From Acidovorax sp. CF316 (GTDB lineage: Bacteria > Pseudomonadota > Gammaproteobacteria > Burkholderiales > Burkholderiaceae_C): a stretch of DNA of 64,000 nucleotides. Below the pieces are notes generated by a model that ran no database searches, was not told the DNA's origin, and worked only from the letters and a program-made list of their open reading frames with translations. Shown one piece after another: positions 8,151 to 16,862 of the stretch. The position numbers were made by a program, and so were the translations under genes. The first letter of the stretch is position 1, and each line of letters begins with the position of its first letter. The stretch spans positions 1-64,000 of the forward strand of contig NZ_AKJX01000097.1 of NCBI RefSeq assembly GCF_000276605.1, written 5' to 3'.

Positions 8151-8200
8151 GGGGGCGTGATGCAAAGCCATGAGGCCTTGCATGGTTGGCCGCTCGCGCC

Positions 8201-9106
8201 TCAGGTGGCAACGGCTTCCTGCGCCCCCGCCTTGCTCTGCGCGGGCCTTCGCGCCGTCATCGCCGTCCCCATCGACGCCGACATGATCAGCGCGATGGCC
8301 AGCCACTGGTTGAACGTGAGCACCTCGCCCAGCAGCAGCAGGGCCAGCAGAGCGGCCACGGCGGGCTCCATGCTGATCATGATGCCGAAGGCCTCCTTGG
8401 GCAGGCGCTTGAGGGCCATCATCTCCAGCGAGATGGGGATGGCGCTGGAGACCGCCGCCACCCCCAGGCCCACCAGCAGCACATACGGCGACAGCAGCGC
8501 GGTGCCGGCATGCACCACGCCCACGGGCACCACCACCACGGCCGCGGCCAACAGGCCCAGCGAGACGGAATGCCCCGCGTGCAGATGCCCCACGCGCTTG
8601 CCGAACACGATGTACAGCGCCCAGAAGGTGGCGGCCGCCATTGCGTAGGCCACGCCCGTGGGGTCGAGGGTGCTGCCGTTCATGCCCAGCGGCAGCAGCA
8701 TGCCCAGGCCCACCACGGCCAGGGCCACCCAGACAAAATCGATGGCGCGGCGCGAGGACAGCACGGCCATGAGCAGCGGGCCCGAGAACTCGATGGCCAC
8801 GGCCAGCCCGAAGGGCAGCGTGCGCAGCGACATGTAGAAGGTGAGGTTGGTGGCGCCCAGCATGGCGCCGTAGAGCATGGTGGCGCGCAGGTCGGTGCGC
8901 GACAGCTGCCAACGCCAGGGCCGCCACAGCAGCAGCAAGAGCAGCGCCGAGAAGCCCACGCGCACGGCCGTGGTGCCCTGCGCGCCCACCAGCGGAAACA
9001 GGTAGTGCTTGGCCCACGAGGTGCCGATGCCAAGGGCCGTGACGGCGCCGAGCACGGCCAGGAAGGGAACGAAGCGCTGGTAGCGGTGCAACAGGGAGGA
9101 GAACAT
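8201..9106 (-). CDS. RhtA-like EamA-family amino-acid exporter
   Basis: A 301-residue drug/metabolite transporter with ten predicted membrane spans formed by two EamA repeats. It is close in pattern to the threonine/homoserine exporter RhtA: SWAKHYLFPLVGAQGTTAVR, RRAIDFVWVALAVVGL, LPLG, SSAIPISLEMMALKRLP and FGIMISMEPA all have direct counterparts. It should export small neutral amino acids across the inner membrane. The ATG at 9104-9106 has a GGGAGGAG ribosome-binding site. It is divergent from an Lrp/AsnC regulator, the classic arrangement for amino-acid-induced exporters. Confidence 0.88.
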   Translation of the reverse strand: MFSSLLHRYQRFVPFLAVLGAVTALGIGTSWAKHYLFPLVGAQGTTAVRVGFSALLLLLLWRPWRWQLSRTDLRATMLYGAMLGATNLTFYMSLRTLPFGLAVAIEFSGPLLMAVLSSRRAIDFVWVALAVVGLGMLLPLGMNGSTLDPTGVAYAMAAATFWALYIVFGKRVGHLHAGHSVSLGLLAAAVVVVPVGVVHAGTALLSPYVLLVGLGVAAVSSAIPISLEMMALKRLPKEAFGIMISMEPAVAALLALLLLGEVLTFNQWLAIALIMSASMGTAMTARRPAQSKAGAQEAVAT

Positions 9107-9225
9107 GGCTGAAAATATAGTGCGAGTGTGGCGTGCTTTTGGCTCGAAATTCGTCCGCGCCACGCAATTTTCGCTCGCCCGCATACCAAAAACCCCCGCC
9201 TGCCCTTACCGAGGATCAGACCGCC

Positions 9226-9714
9226 ATGCCCGCAGCCCCTGCCCTCGACGCCTTCGACCTGGCCATCCTCGACATCCTGCAGCGCGACAACACCACGCCC
9301 CAACGCGCCATCGCTCAGGCCGTGCACCTGTCGGCGCCGGCGGTGCAGCGGCGCATCCAGCGGCTGGAGCAGACCGGCGTGATCCGCGCCAACGTGGCCG
9401 TGATCGACCCCGAGAAGGTGGGCCTGCCCCTGACCATCATGGTCGAGGTGCACCTGGAGAACGAGCGCCCCGACCGCACCGCCCCGCTGCGCGCGCGCAT
9501 CGCCACCGAGGCTGCCGTGCAGCAGTGCTACTGCGTGACCGGCGAGGCCGATTACCTGCTGGTGGTGACGGTGGCGTCGATGGCCGACTACGAGGCCCTC
9601 ACGCGCCGCCTGTTCGAGGGCGATGACAACGTGCGGCGGTTTCGCACGTCGGTGTCGCTGGGGTGCTTGAAGGCGGGCTTGCAGGTGCCGTTGGGGGATG
9701 GTGGGCCGGCGTAG
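9226..9714 (+). CDS. Lrp/AsnC-family regulator
   Basis: A 162-residue feast/famine regulator. Residues about 10-55 hold the helix-turn-helix (LDILQRDNTTPQRAIAQAVH, then SAPAVQRRIQRLEQTGVIR); residues 70-150 form the RAM ligand-binding domain with CYCVTGEADYLLVV. The ATG at 9226 is chosen because Lrp homology begins about ten residues later; upstream in-frame starts lie in the divergent promoter. By position it should sense an amino acid and control the divergent RhtA-like exporter gene across a 119-bp intergenic region. Confidence 0.9.
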   Translation: MPAAPALDAFDLAILDILQRDNTTPQRAIAQAVHLSAPAVQRRIQRLEQTGVIRANVAVIDPEKVGLPLTIMVEVHLENERPDRTAPLRARIATEAAVQQCYCVTGEADYLLVVTVASMADYEALTRRLFEGDDNVRRFRTSVSLGCLKAGLQVPLGDGGPA

Positions 9715-9771
9715 GCGGCGCGCTCGGCGTTCAGCGCATCAGCGGGTCGCCACGGCGTGCCGGCTGGTCGC

Positions 9772-10149
9772 CTACCAGAGCTCGGCAGCGGGCGTGCCCT
9801 GGTGGTAGAGGAGCTGCCACAGGGCATCCTGCTGCACCCAGACCGAAGAGCGCAGGGTATGGTTTTCGAGCGTGGCATCTGGCCGACGAAGCGCCGAGCG
9901 GTAGGTCAGCAAGGCGATGCCCGGCCCCAGTGCTTGCACCGCGAAGTGGTCCGAGAGGACCGGGGGAGGCGCCACCTGCTCGCCCAGAAAGCGCACGACG
10001 GTGGCCCGGTCATACTGCCGGCCCGAGCGACCCACTTCATGGAAATCGGTGTGCAGCAGTTGCGCCAGGCGCTGGGCATCGCAGCGCACGCCGGGGTGGT
10101 GCAGTTCCACCTCGAGCGCCTGGAGGGTGGCAAGGAGTGCGTTCATCAT
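9772..10149 (-). CDS. NTF2/SnoaL-like (DUF4440-type) small protein
   Basis: A 125-residue product resembling the DUF4440 nuclear-transport-factor-2-like fold: an N-terminal helix with RLAQLLHTDFHEVGRSGR, then YDRATVVRFLGEQ, and strands ending SSVWVQQDALWQLLYHQGTP. Such proteins are cone-shaped ligand binders or enzymes of varied function. An in-frame ATG at 10165-10167 would add six residues. The gene is followed on the opposite strand by the Lrp gene end and preceded after 31 bp by the ferredoxin-like gene, with which it may be co-transcribed. Confidence 0.75.
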   Translation of the reverse strand: MMNALLATLQALEVELHHPGVRCDAQRLAQLLHTDFHEVGRSGRQYDRATVVRFLGEQVAPPPVLSDHFAVQALGPGIALLTYRSALRRPDATLENHTLRSSVWVQQDALWQLLYHQGTPAAELW

Positions 10150-10180
10150 CGGCGCGGACCGCTGCATGCGGCCTGCCGCA

Positions 10181-10552
10181 TCAGCGGCGCCACACCGCCC
10201 ACCACACCTTGCGGGGGCCCGCCTTGCGCTCCGGCATGTCCTGTGGCGCTTCGGGCTCCGTCTTTTGTTGCAGTACGTCGCACAGACCTTGCTCCTTCAC
10301 GGCGATGAATTTCTTCAGAATTTCCGGGTCATTGCCTGCATAGCGAATACAGCTCACCTCAGACGCCCAGGCCGCGCTGACCATGAGGTCTGCTTCTTCG
10401 GGTGTGGAGGGCTGCTTGCAGACAAAGCAGTGCCCATCTGCAGCGTATTCGAAGTGCCCAGGCGCCTCTGCGAATGGTATCTCGCAACTGGTGCAACAGC
10501 CATCCTCCACGTAGAAGTCGCCGGGTGCGTTTCTGGTGTGCCGCGTGTACAT
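10181..10552 (-). CDS. Ferredoxin-like small cysteine protein
   Basis: A 123-residue protein with an N-terminal RNAPGDFYVEDGCCTSCEIP and a later DGHCFVCKQPSTPEE. The Cys pattern (CC..C, then C..C about 20 residues on, and single cysteines later) and the wording around it are those of small proteins often annotated as ferredoxins in Pseudomonas and Comamonadaceae. An iron-sulfur cluster is plausible but not shown. The lysine/proline-rich C-terminus is poorly conserved. A run of CGCAT repeats lies about 25-55 bp upstream of the start. Confidence 0.68.
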   Translation of the reverse strand: MYTRHTRNAPGDFYVEDGCCTSCEIPFAEAPGHFEYAADGHCFVCKQPSTPEEADLMVSAAWASEVSCIRYAGNDPEILKKFIAVKEQGLCDVLQQKTEPEAPQDMPERKAGPRKVWWAVWRR

Positions 10553-10575
10553 GGGGGAATGTCACGGCGATGGCG

Positions 10576-10605
10576 CGGCATCGCATGGCATCGCATCGCA
10601 TCGCG
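10576..10605. repeat. Short tandem repeat based on GCATC/CGCAT
   Basis: The plus strand shows a run of imperfect 5-bp units (GGCA TCGCAT GGCA TCGCA TCGCA TCGCG) in the 196-bp gap between the ferredoxin-like gene and the DUF4262 gene. It lies in the presumed promoter region of the ferredoxin-like gene. Confidence 0.6.
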
Positions 10606-10748
10606 CAGAACCGGAGGTGATACGCCCTCTATCCAGTTTTCCAGGGGGCGCGTGCGCCGCACCCGTTGCTCGCAGGCCGCATCGTGCGCGAAAGCAAACC
10701 CGATATCGGACATCGCGCTGCTCCAGCCGCAAGCCATGCCCTGCTGAA

Positions 10749-11210
10749 TCATGCGTCCTGGTCAGGGACATGGGGCGCGCCCGACAGCACGGGCTGCAGG
10801 GCCGCGTAGGACCGGTCATGGCCAGGCTCTTCGGGAAACCGCCCCGCCCGATCGGGCCAGACCACCTGGGCAATGGGGAACTCCTGCCCGTGGAACCTCA
10901 GCCCAAAGCCGAAGTAGCGGTCCAGGTGCACGCCATGCAGGGGTTTGACGTGCAGCCCGAACTTTCCGCCCACGTCGTGAAGCTGGCTGAACACCTTGAA
11001 CTCGGCTCCCGCCTCAATTTTCGCGGCGATGGCGTTCAGAATGTCCGCAGTGAGCTCTGTGGGCAAACCGAACAAAATGAGTTCAGGGTGCTTGAAGCGC
11101 GACCACAGCCCCACGGTATAGGCGAAAGGCGGGTCTTCGTCCCCAACGGCGATAACGGAGCAGCCAAAGGCGGCGATGTCCTTGCGAACCCTTTTGATGA
11201 ACTTTTCCAT
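10749..11210 (-). CDS. DUF4262 family protein
   Basis: A 153-residue protein that matches the DUF4262 pattern: an N-terminal GCSVIAVGDEDPPFAYTVGL, HPELILFGLP, and the C-terminal FPIAQVVWPD with RFP a few residues later. The family is widespread in proteobacteria and actinobacteria and has no assigned function. The start ATG at 11208-11210 fits the family start. It is co-directional with the ferredoxin-like and NTF2-like genes but 196 bp upstream, so it is probably a separate transcript. Confidence 0.85.
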   Translation of the reverse strand: MEKFIKRVRKDIAAFGCSVIAVGDEDPPFAYTVGLWSRFKHPELILFGLPTELTADILNAIAAKIEAGAEFKVFSQLHDVGGKFGLHVKPLHGVHLDRYFGFGLRFHGQEFPIAQVVWPDRAGRFPEEPGHDRSYAALQPVLSGAPHVPDQDA

Positions 11211-11640
11211 GGTGCTATCCCGGGGCCCGTGCTGGCCGGCCGCGACAGTCTAGCCGCTTGGTGAGCGCTATCGATCCTCACCCTGGCTGCCTCGCCGCGC
11301 ACTCCCTGCTTCATGCAACGGCGGCACCTGGTGAAGCCTGAAGAGGTTCCACGGGCGGACCTCTCGCAGGTCGGCCTTCTCCGCGAACATCGAGGCGAGC
11401 ACCCTTCTTCGCGGCAAGGCCAGTGAAGCCTCGCTGCAGGGATTCTTCAGATTCATCAGCGCTGCCTGGGGCTCGGGCGTTGACGTGACGCCGCAATGGC
11501 TCCATGCATGCAAGTCCAACTACCGGAGCGCAGAGCGGGCGCACAAGGAATTGGAGGCATGGGTGGACACCAAGTCCGCCAAGGCGAACGATGGGATTCC
11601 TGGCCCGCACAAGTTCGATTGGGCGCAGTTCGCCGGCCAT
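11211..11640. other. 430-bp interval with an unexplained coding-like frame
   Basis: No complete gene is evident. One plus-strand frame from about 11360 to 11640 reads without stops and with protein-like composition (for example FSANIEASTLLRGKASEASL, then VDVTPQWLHACKSNYRSAER), without an obvious start. It runs into the 3' end of the opposite-strand gene that stops at 11641. It may be a fragment of a lost gene; I do not recognise the family. Confidence 0.35.
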
Positions 11641-12696
11641 CTACCCCGCGCCGCGCGGCAAAGCGCGCAGGGCATCGCAGGCCTCGCGCGCCCAGTCCTT
11701 GTCCCAGTGCGAAAGCACCTGCTCGTACTGCGCGTAGAAATTTTCCAGCGCGCTGTCGCCCTGCAGCCAGGCCAGGGCCAGGGGCAGCCGGCTGGGCAGC
11801 AGTTCGCCGGGCCCTTCGTCGGAGTGGGTGGCGGCGTGCAAGATGCTTTCGACCGTGGTGCAGGCCTGCAGCGTGGGCAGGATCTCGTTGTCCAGGTATT
11901 CGAACAGCCCCGGGATCAGCCGGTCCACGTACTCGGCACTGCGCAGGGAGCCGCCCATGCTCGTCCACTCCGGACCGCGCCCATGGTCGACCATGAAGGC
12001 GGCGATGCCGCGGTACTCGCGGCCGCGCACCTGCATGCGCCGGGCGCCGCCGCAGGTCTCGAACGCGGCCGGGGGCAGGTCGGGCACGATGGCCGCGATC
12101 ACCTCGAACGACAGGCCTTCCTTGAAGTCCAGGAAGCTGATGGCGATGGTCTGCTTGCCGATCGGCACCACGCGCTCGGCCAGCAGCGGGATTTCAGAGT
12201 GAACGGGCTCGCCGCGGTGAAAACTGAACCCCAGGGCCTCGAAGCGCGGCCGCCACGCCGCCTCGCACCGCGCCATCACGGCGTCGCGGTCTGCGGCGCC
12301 GATGCGGGGCGGCGCAAGGCCCCGGTCGCCCCGGTCAAAGCGCGTGAGGCCGTCGAAGGTGAGCACATAGCCGAAGGGCAGGTACAGCCGCGCCGCCTGG
12401 TCGTCGTAGACGCTGAAGCCGAGTTCGGTGGCGCTTTGCACCACCACCTCCTGGTAGTTCTCGGGACCGTGGAAATCCAGGCCGTAGCTGCGCTCGCAGT
12501 GCCCGGGGTCGATGGGGTACTCGATCCACTCACTGGGCGTGCCCTGCGCCACCATGCGCGCCTCGATCTGCTCGCGCAGTTGCTGCCACTTCGCGTACGG
12601 CGGCGAAGCCCGGTCGCTGAGGTACTGGTGCACGCGCTCCGCTGCCGTGAGGCTGGCGGGCTGGGGGTGCTCCCAGATATGGACCACGTAGCTCAT
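11641..12696 (-). CDS. Conserved hypothetical protein
   Basis: A 351-residue soluble protein with no signal peptide and no membrane span. The N-terminus is MSYVVHIWEHPQPASLTAAE; a central block includes SFLDFKEGLSFEVIAAIVPDL and the C-terminal part GPGELLPSRLPLALAWLQGD. The opening phrase VVHIWEHP occurs in proteobacterial proteins of unknown function, sometimes near toxin/immunity-type genes, but I cannot assign a domain. The gene is monocistronic by spacing (142 bp from DUF1810 upstream, 430 bp downstream gap). Confidence 0.75.
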   Translation of the reverse strand: MSYVVHIWEHPQPASLTAAERVHQYLSDRASPPYAKWQQLREQIEARMVAQGTPSEWIEYPIDPGHCERSYGLDFHGPENYQEVVVQSATELGFSVYDDQAARLYLPFGYVLTFDGLTRFDRGDRGLAPPRIGAADRDAVMARCEAAWRPRFEALGFSFHRGEPVHSEIPLLAERVVPIGKQTIAISFLDFKEGLSFEVIAAIVPDLPPAAFETCGGARRMQVRGREYRGIAAFMVDHGRGPEWTSMGGSLRSAEYVDRLIPGLFEYLDNEILPTLQACTTVESILHAATHSDEGPGELLPSRLPLALAWLQGDSALENFYAQYEQVLSHWDKDWAREACDALRALPRGAG

Positions 12697-12837
12697 CGAA
12701 AGTCTCCATGCAGTAGCGATGGGTCGGCATTGTCTGCGCAGGGCCGGGGGCTGCGCGCACGCGCCTGACCAACGGCCCCGTTCAGCCCACCAGCGGCGGC
12801 CGCGCCACGGCGCGCATGCGCACGGGACTGAAAAAGC

Positions 12838-13272
12838 CTAGGCGTCCAGCAGTTCGAGCGTGCGCGCATCCTTCTCGCCGGCGAAGTACTTGGCCAGGAC
12901 GGCATCGAACACCGGGTCCGCCCCGGCCTGCGCCACCGCGCTGAACAGGGTCATGCTGGAGCGCAGCTTGAGGTCGTCGGGGCTGCCCAGAACCTCGGTG
13001 GCCGCGCTGGTGCTGAGCCCCAGCAGCAGTTGGCAGCACTCGCGCAGCCGGCTGCCCAGCACGGGGTGCGCGAGGTAGGACGTGGCCTCCGCGCGCGACT
13101 GGATGGCGTAGCGAGCGGCCATCTCGCTGTGCCCCAGGCCCTTGTACTGGGGGAACACGAACCACATCCAGTGCGAGCGCTTCTTGCCGGCCGTGAGTTC
13201 GGCGAGCACGCGTCGCTCGTACACAGGCTCCTGGGCCGCGAGGAATCGGTCGAGGACAGGGGGCAGTGGCAT
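12838..13272 (-). CDS. DUF1810 family protein
   Basis: A 144-residue protein with the DUF1810 signature: an N-terminal RFLAAQEPVYERRVLAEL, the invariant KRSHWMWFVFPQYKGLG block, and a C-terminal LRSSMTLFSAV with a FDAVLAKYFAGEKD helix. The family has a compact all-helical fold and no established function. The length is typical. It stands alone, with 385 bp of gene-free DNA upstream. Confidence 0.9.
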   Translation of the reverse strand: MPLPPVLDRFLAAQEPVYERRVLAELTAGKKRSHWMWFVFPQYKGLGHSEMAARYAIQSRAEATSYLAHPVLGSRLRECCQLLLGLSTSAATEVLGSPDDLKLRSSMTLFSAVAQAGADPVFDAVLAKYFAGEKDARTLELLDA

Positions 13273-13657
13273 TCAAGTCTTCATCCCAGGTGATGGCCGG
13301 CAGGCCGGGGCACGCTGGCGCCCGCACCCACCCCGACTCCACGGCAACGGGACAGTCGACCGACGCGCGGCTGGTGCGGAAGATGGTGACGTCGGCTGTC
13401 GCTGCAGGCAACGGTGCGCACAGCGAGGGCGGATACCAGCGACATGGGCAGGCAAAAAAGGTGGTGAGGGGCCTTTCCACTGTGCCACAGCCCACCGGGT
13501 ATGCGCATGCCTCACCCAAATGGGTGCCTGTCCTGCCGAGCGAAGCCTGGCACAGATGGACGGCATCAGGCCCTAACTGGGCGGCAGGTGCAACGTGAGC
13601 GGCAGGGGCACCCATGCCATCGTGGAGTACGACGGCAGCCCGCCCCCTACCGACCCG
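13273..13657. other. Gene-free interval of 385 bp
   Basis: I see no convincing coding frame, RNA gene or repeat here. It carries the presumed promoter of the DUF1810 gene (near 13273) and the region downstream of the DUF4287 gene. Confidence 0.5.
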
Positions 13658-13891
13658 CTACCTGCCCTGCGCCAGGAACACCGCCACCAGCGCATTGGCA
13701 TGCCCGTGGCCCATGCCGTGGTCGGTCTTGAGCAAGGCGACGTACTCCATGTGCTTGCGCGCGCCTGCCGCGCGCAGCACCTCCATCCAGTGGCTGATGG
13801 GCTGGCCGTACTTGGCCTCGATGGACGGGAAGTACGAGGCGGGGCCCTTGACGGCGGGGGCGGCGTTCTTGCTGGCGCTGGACTCTGGCAT
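13658..13891 (-). CDS. DUF4287 domain protein
   Basis: A 77-residue protein. After a low-complexity Ser/Ala-rich lead of about 18 residues it contains the DUF4287 core (YFPSIEAKYGQPISHWMEVL, followed by HMEYVALLKTDHGMGHGHAN). This domain is often fused to a DUF5655 domain; here it stands alone. The histidine cluster DHGMGHGHAN is the conserved end of the domain. Function unknown. Confidence 0.85.
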   Translation of the reverse strand: MPESSASKNAAPAVKGPASYFPSIEAKYGQPISHWMEVLRAAGARKHMEYVALLKTDHGMGHGHANALVAVFLAQGR

Positions 13892-14295
13892 GGATGGACT
13901 CCTTGGTGGATGGCATTTTGGGGGCAGGTGGGGCGCCCCTGCGGCTGCCTGCCCTTTCTACGACGAGCGAAAGGGCCGGACTTCGACATGCTGCCGGCAA
14001 ATATTTTCTGAGCGGGCGGGATGTCCGTGGCTGCTCGCCGCCATCGCATTGGGCCAGGACCAGGCGACTGCGGGTGGCGCGGGTGCACAAGCCGTGAGGT
14101 GGTGCATGCACGCGTTCGGGCGGCCACCCCCCGCTGCCGCGCCGCACACATCTCGATACCTTGAAGGTGGCGCCCCGGGGCAGACCCGGTGACACCCATC
14201 ACAAGCCTGCACGGCCATTCAGCGACACACTGAAAGCATACCAACCAGGTGCCATGCGCTATTCGACATGTCCACCACTTCGAGAGGAGCCTTCC
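13892..14295. other. Gene-free interval of 404 bp between divergent genes
   Basis: The interval separates the minus-strand DUF4287 gene from the plus-strand lipoprotein gene. A GC-rich hairpin-forming stretch lies at about 13921-13953 (GGCAG / CTGCC arms around GGGGCGCCCC) on the promoter side of DUF4287. No gene is evident. Confidence 0.5.
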
Positions 14296-15405
14296 ATGCC
14301 CGTTGTTGCTGCTTGCCGCATGCCCCGCGCTGCCCGCCGTTTACCCATCCCCGCCGCCCCCACGACCTGGCGCCTTGCGCCGCTGGGGTTGGCGGCGGCC
14401 CTGGCCCTGGCTGGCTGCGGCGGCAGTGACGGACCCGACACCACCATGCCGCCAGTGCCCGGCGAGAACTATCGGACCCTGGGCGTCTCGGTGACCGGGC
14501 TGGCCACGGGCCAGAGCCTGGTGCTGCAAAACAATGGGTCGGACGACTTCATCGTCAGCACCAACGGTTTCGTGCAGACGGCGGCGAGCTGGCCGCTGGG
14601 CAGCACCTACGCGGTCACGGTCAAGACCCAGCCCACGGGCCAGCGCTGCACGGCGGCGCGCAACACGGGCACGCTGGCCACGGCCAACGCCTCGGTGCTG
14701 GTCGATTGTGTGGTGCTGCCGGGCGAGCGCAACACGCTCGGCGGCACCATCAGCGGTGTGCCCGCAGGCCAGGCGGTGGTGCTGCGCAACGGCAGCGAGG
14801 ACTTGGCCGTCCAGGCCGATGGCAGCTTCACCTTTGCCACACCGCTGGCAGCCGGCGCGGCCTATGCCATCACGGTGAAGACCCGGCCCGATGGGCTGGG
14901 CTGTGTGGTGCGCAATGGCGCGGGCACGGTCACCGGAGCCGTGGTGGACACCGTGGCCGTGCGCTGCGTGCCCGAGGGCGCCCTGGCCGACGGGGGATGG
15001 GAGCGCGACCAATGCGGCGTGACGCCGGACGGGACCGCCCTCACGGACATGTGGCGCGTCTCCCACGCCACCCCGACATCGCTGTCGATAGGCGCTGGCG
15101 GGGTCAGCTACCGCAATGCACAGTGCAGCGGCCCGGGCACCCCCATGACGGGCCCCCTGGCCGGCGCCTTCTCGATCACCGACCTGCGCAGCGCAGCCAG
15201 CGCCAGCCGCGAGCTGGTGGGCTACTGGGGAACCTACAGCTCCAGGGCCGTCAGCATGCCGCGCCCGGTGGTGCTGGTGCGCAAGGCCAACCACCTGTGC
15301 CTGCTGGAGGACAGTGCGGCCGCATCGTCCTACCCCGATGTGACCAGCCTGGGGCTGGCCGTCACCGCGGCGATTGCGGGGGGCAAGTGCTACACCCCCC
15401 GATGA
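14296..15405 (+). CDS. Two-repeat surface/periplasmic lipoprotein
   Basis: A 369-residue protein with a lipoprotein signal ending LALAGC (Cys near residue 37) followed by GGSDG. Two tandem repeats of about 75 residues follow, each of the form short strand, L-x-L-x-NG-S-x-D, then YAVTVKTQPTGQRC or YAITVKTRPDGLGC, ending in an LVDCV or AVRCV strand. The paired Cys per repeat probably form a disulfide. The last 130 residues are unlike the repeats. Such repeats are frequent in secreted betaproteobacterial lipoproteins; function unknown. The ATG at 14296 has a GAGAGGAG ribosome-binding site, preferred over upstream starts. It is convergent with the next gene (12-bp gap). Confidence 0.8.
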   Translation: MPVVAACRMPRAARRLPIPAAPTTWRLAPLGLAAALALAGCGGSDGPDTTMPPVPGENYRTLGVSVTGLATGQSLVLQNNGSDDFIVSTNGFVQTAASWPLGSTYAVTVKTQPTGQRCTAARNTGTLATANASVLVDCVVLPGERNTLGGTISGVPAGQAVVLRNGSEDLAVQADGSFTFATPLAAGAAYAITVKTRPDGLGCVVRNGAGTVTGAVVDTVAVRCVPEGALADGGWERDQCGVTPDGTALTDMWRVSHATPTSLSIGAGGVSYRNAQCSGPGTPMTGPLAGAFSITDLRSAASASRELVGYWGTYSSRAVSMPRPVVLVRKANHLCLLEDSAAASSYPDVTSLGLAVTAAIAGGKCYTPR

Positions 15406-15417
15406 GCCTCCCGACGC

Positions 15418-16215
15418 TCAGGGCACGGTGTAGTTCGAGCAGTCGGGCACCGGCGCATCGGGCACATAGGTGCCGGCCTGCGGGGTGAAGCGGTACAGCC
15501 GCTGGTAGCTGCATTGGGGGTCGGTCACGGTCACTAGGTCGCGTTGGCGAAGGGGCCGCGCGGCCAGCGAGTCCCTGGACCGCGACACACGCCCCGGAAA
15601 CGAGGTGGCCTTGCTGCGGTAGCGCAGCACCGGCATGCCCGCGGCGGATGCGCCCGCCAGGGCCACGGTGGCCTCGAAGGTGTATTCGTCGTGGCAGGCG
15701 CCGGCGCGCTGCTTCATGTGGCGCTCGCTGAAGCACGCCCGGATCGTCGCGCTGCCGTTTTGGGGCACGCTCAGCACCTCCACCGGTGGCTGGCCCGGCA
15801 CAAAGGCGATGAGGTGCAGCGTGGTGGCACTGGCCCCGCCGCCGGAATACATGGTGCTCTCGCGCGTTTGCACCCCGACCAGGACACCGCCCTCGAAGCG
15901 GATGAGCCTGGGCCACAGCTCCATCGACGCACCGTCGCCAGCGGATGCAAGTCCCGCCATCCGATAGGCCGCAGGGGCCGCATCACGCGGGCCGCCAGGC
16001 AGCTGCAGGAGCCCCACGTCGATGGTGCAGGCCTGGCCTTCGCAGCCGGGTTGGGAGGGAGCGATGTCGACACACAGCTGGTCGGGCGCACACGCGCGCG
16101 CCACGCCGTTGTCGGACTGGCTGACGACAACCAGCGTGTCCATGCGCGGTGGCGCGGCGAGGGCGGGCAGCGATGGCGCCAGCAGCGTGGCGGCAAGGAG
16201 CAGGGATGGGCGCAT
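15418..16215 (-). CDS. Exported hypothetical protein
   Basis: A 265-residue protein with a signal peptide (MRPSLLLAATLLAPSLPALA) and a mature part rich in beta-strand pattern with several cysteines (CAPDQLCVDI, CEGQACTIDV, ACFSERHMKQRAGACHDEY). The even number of clustered Cys suggests periplasmic disulfides. I do not recognise a family. A TTG two codons upstream of the ATG at 16213-16215 is also in frame. It is convergent with the lipoprotein gene. Confidence 0.7.
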   Translation of the reverse strand: MRPSLLLAATLLAPSLPALAAPPRMDTLVVVSQSDNGVARACAPDQLCVDIAPSQPGCEGQACTIDVGLLQLPGGPRDAAPAAYRMAGLASAGDGASMELWPRLIRFEGGVLVGVQTRESTMYSGGGASATTLHLIAFVPGQPPVEVLSVPQNGSATIRACFSERHMKQRAGACHDEYTFEATVALAGASAAGMPVLRYRSKATSFPGRVSRSRDSLAARPLRQRDLVTVTDPQCSYQRLYRFTPQAGTYVPDAPVPDCSNYTVP

Positions 16216-16475
16216 GGTCAAAAGTTGGGTGGGCTGGCACCATGGATTTCAGCACAACGTTGAACTGGCGTGGAACGTGACAGGCAAGCACGTGCTACTC
16301 GCCGCACCGAGGTAGGCGCTGGCGCAACAGCCACGTCAAGTACGCGACAACCAATCTGGATGGATGATCTTGCTGGTCGGCACCGTGATTTTTGGAGGTG
16401 ATCCAGCCGGCATACTGGGGCCTGCTTTGAGTCCATCGCAGTCTTCTTCCTGAACCCTCTTCACACCATTTCTCG

Positions 16476-16841
16476 ATGCGCAGATTCGCCTTTGGATACC
16501 TATTTCTCGCTATCGTGGCGCTGTGCCTCAGCGCCTACTGTTTTGTGCAGGTACCCCTCTACAAGAGCAGCACGGAAGTGACGCTGGAGGCCATTGAACA
16601 CCACTACATCGACCGAGGAAGGTTCACCGCCCAGGAATTGGCCGATCTCGATTGGTTTTTGCACAAGATTAAAAGCAATTCCCGCGCCGACAAGCTCGTG
16701 CGCGAGCGCGTGCGGCAGGCGGGCATGAATGGCTTCTGGGCCTTCACCCTGTTCTGCGGGCTGATGGGTTTCAGCATGCTGGATACGCTGCGCAAGCAGG
16801 CTGAAGAGATTGCAGCGGCAGATGGTGGCACGCCGCCATAG
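16476..16841 (+). CDS. Small two-span membrane protein
   Basis: A 121-residue protein with a hydrophobic segment at about 5-26 (FGYLFLAIVALCLSAYCFV) and a second at about 86-105 (GFWAFTLFCGLMGFSML). Between them lies a charged periplasmic or cytoplasmic loop with IDRGRFTAQELADLDWFLHK. No family recognised. No strong ribosome-binding site is visible. It is convergent with panE, 21 bp apart. Confidence 0.65.
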   Translation: MRRFAFGYLFLAIVALCLSAYCFVQVPLYKSSTEVTLEAIEHHYIDRGRFTAQELADLDWFLHKIKSNSRADKLVRERVRQAGMNGFWAFTLFCGLMGFSMLDTLRKQAEEIAAADGGTPP

Positions 16842-16862
16842 CGCCGCCTCACTGGGGGCGCA

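Noticed and set aside
10561-10620. CGCAT repeats as the start of a CRISPR array
   Set aside because: Units are only 5 bp and contiguous, with no spacers and no cas genes.
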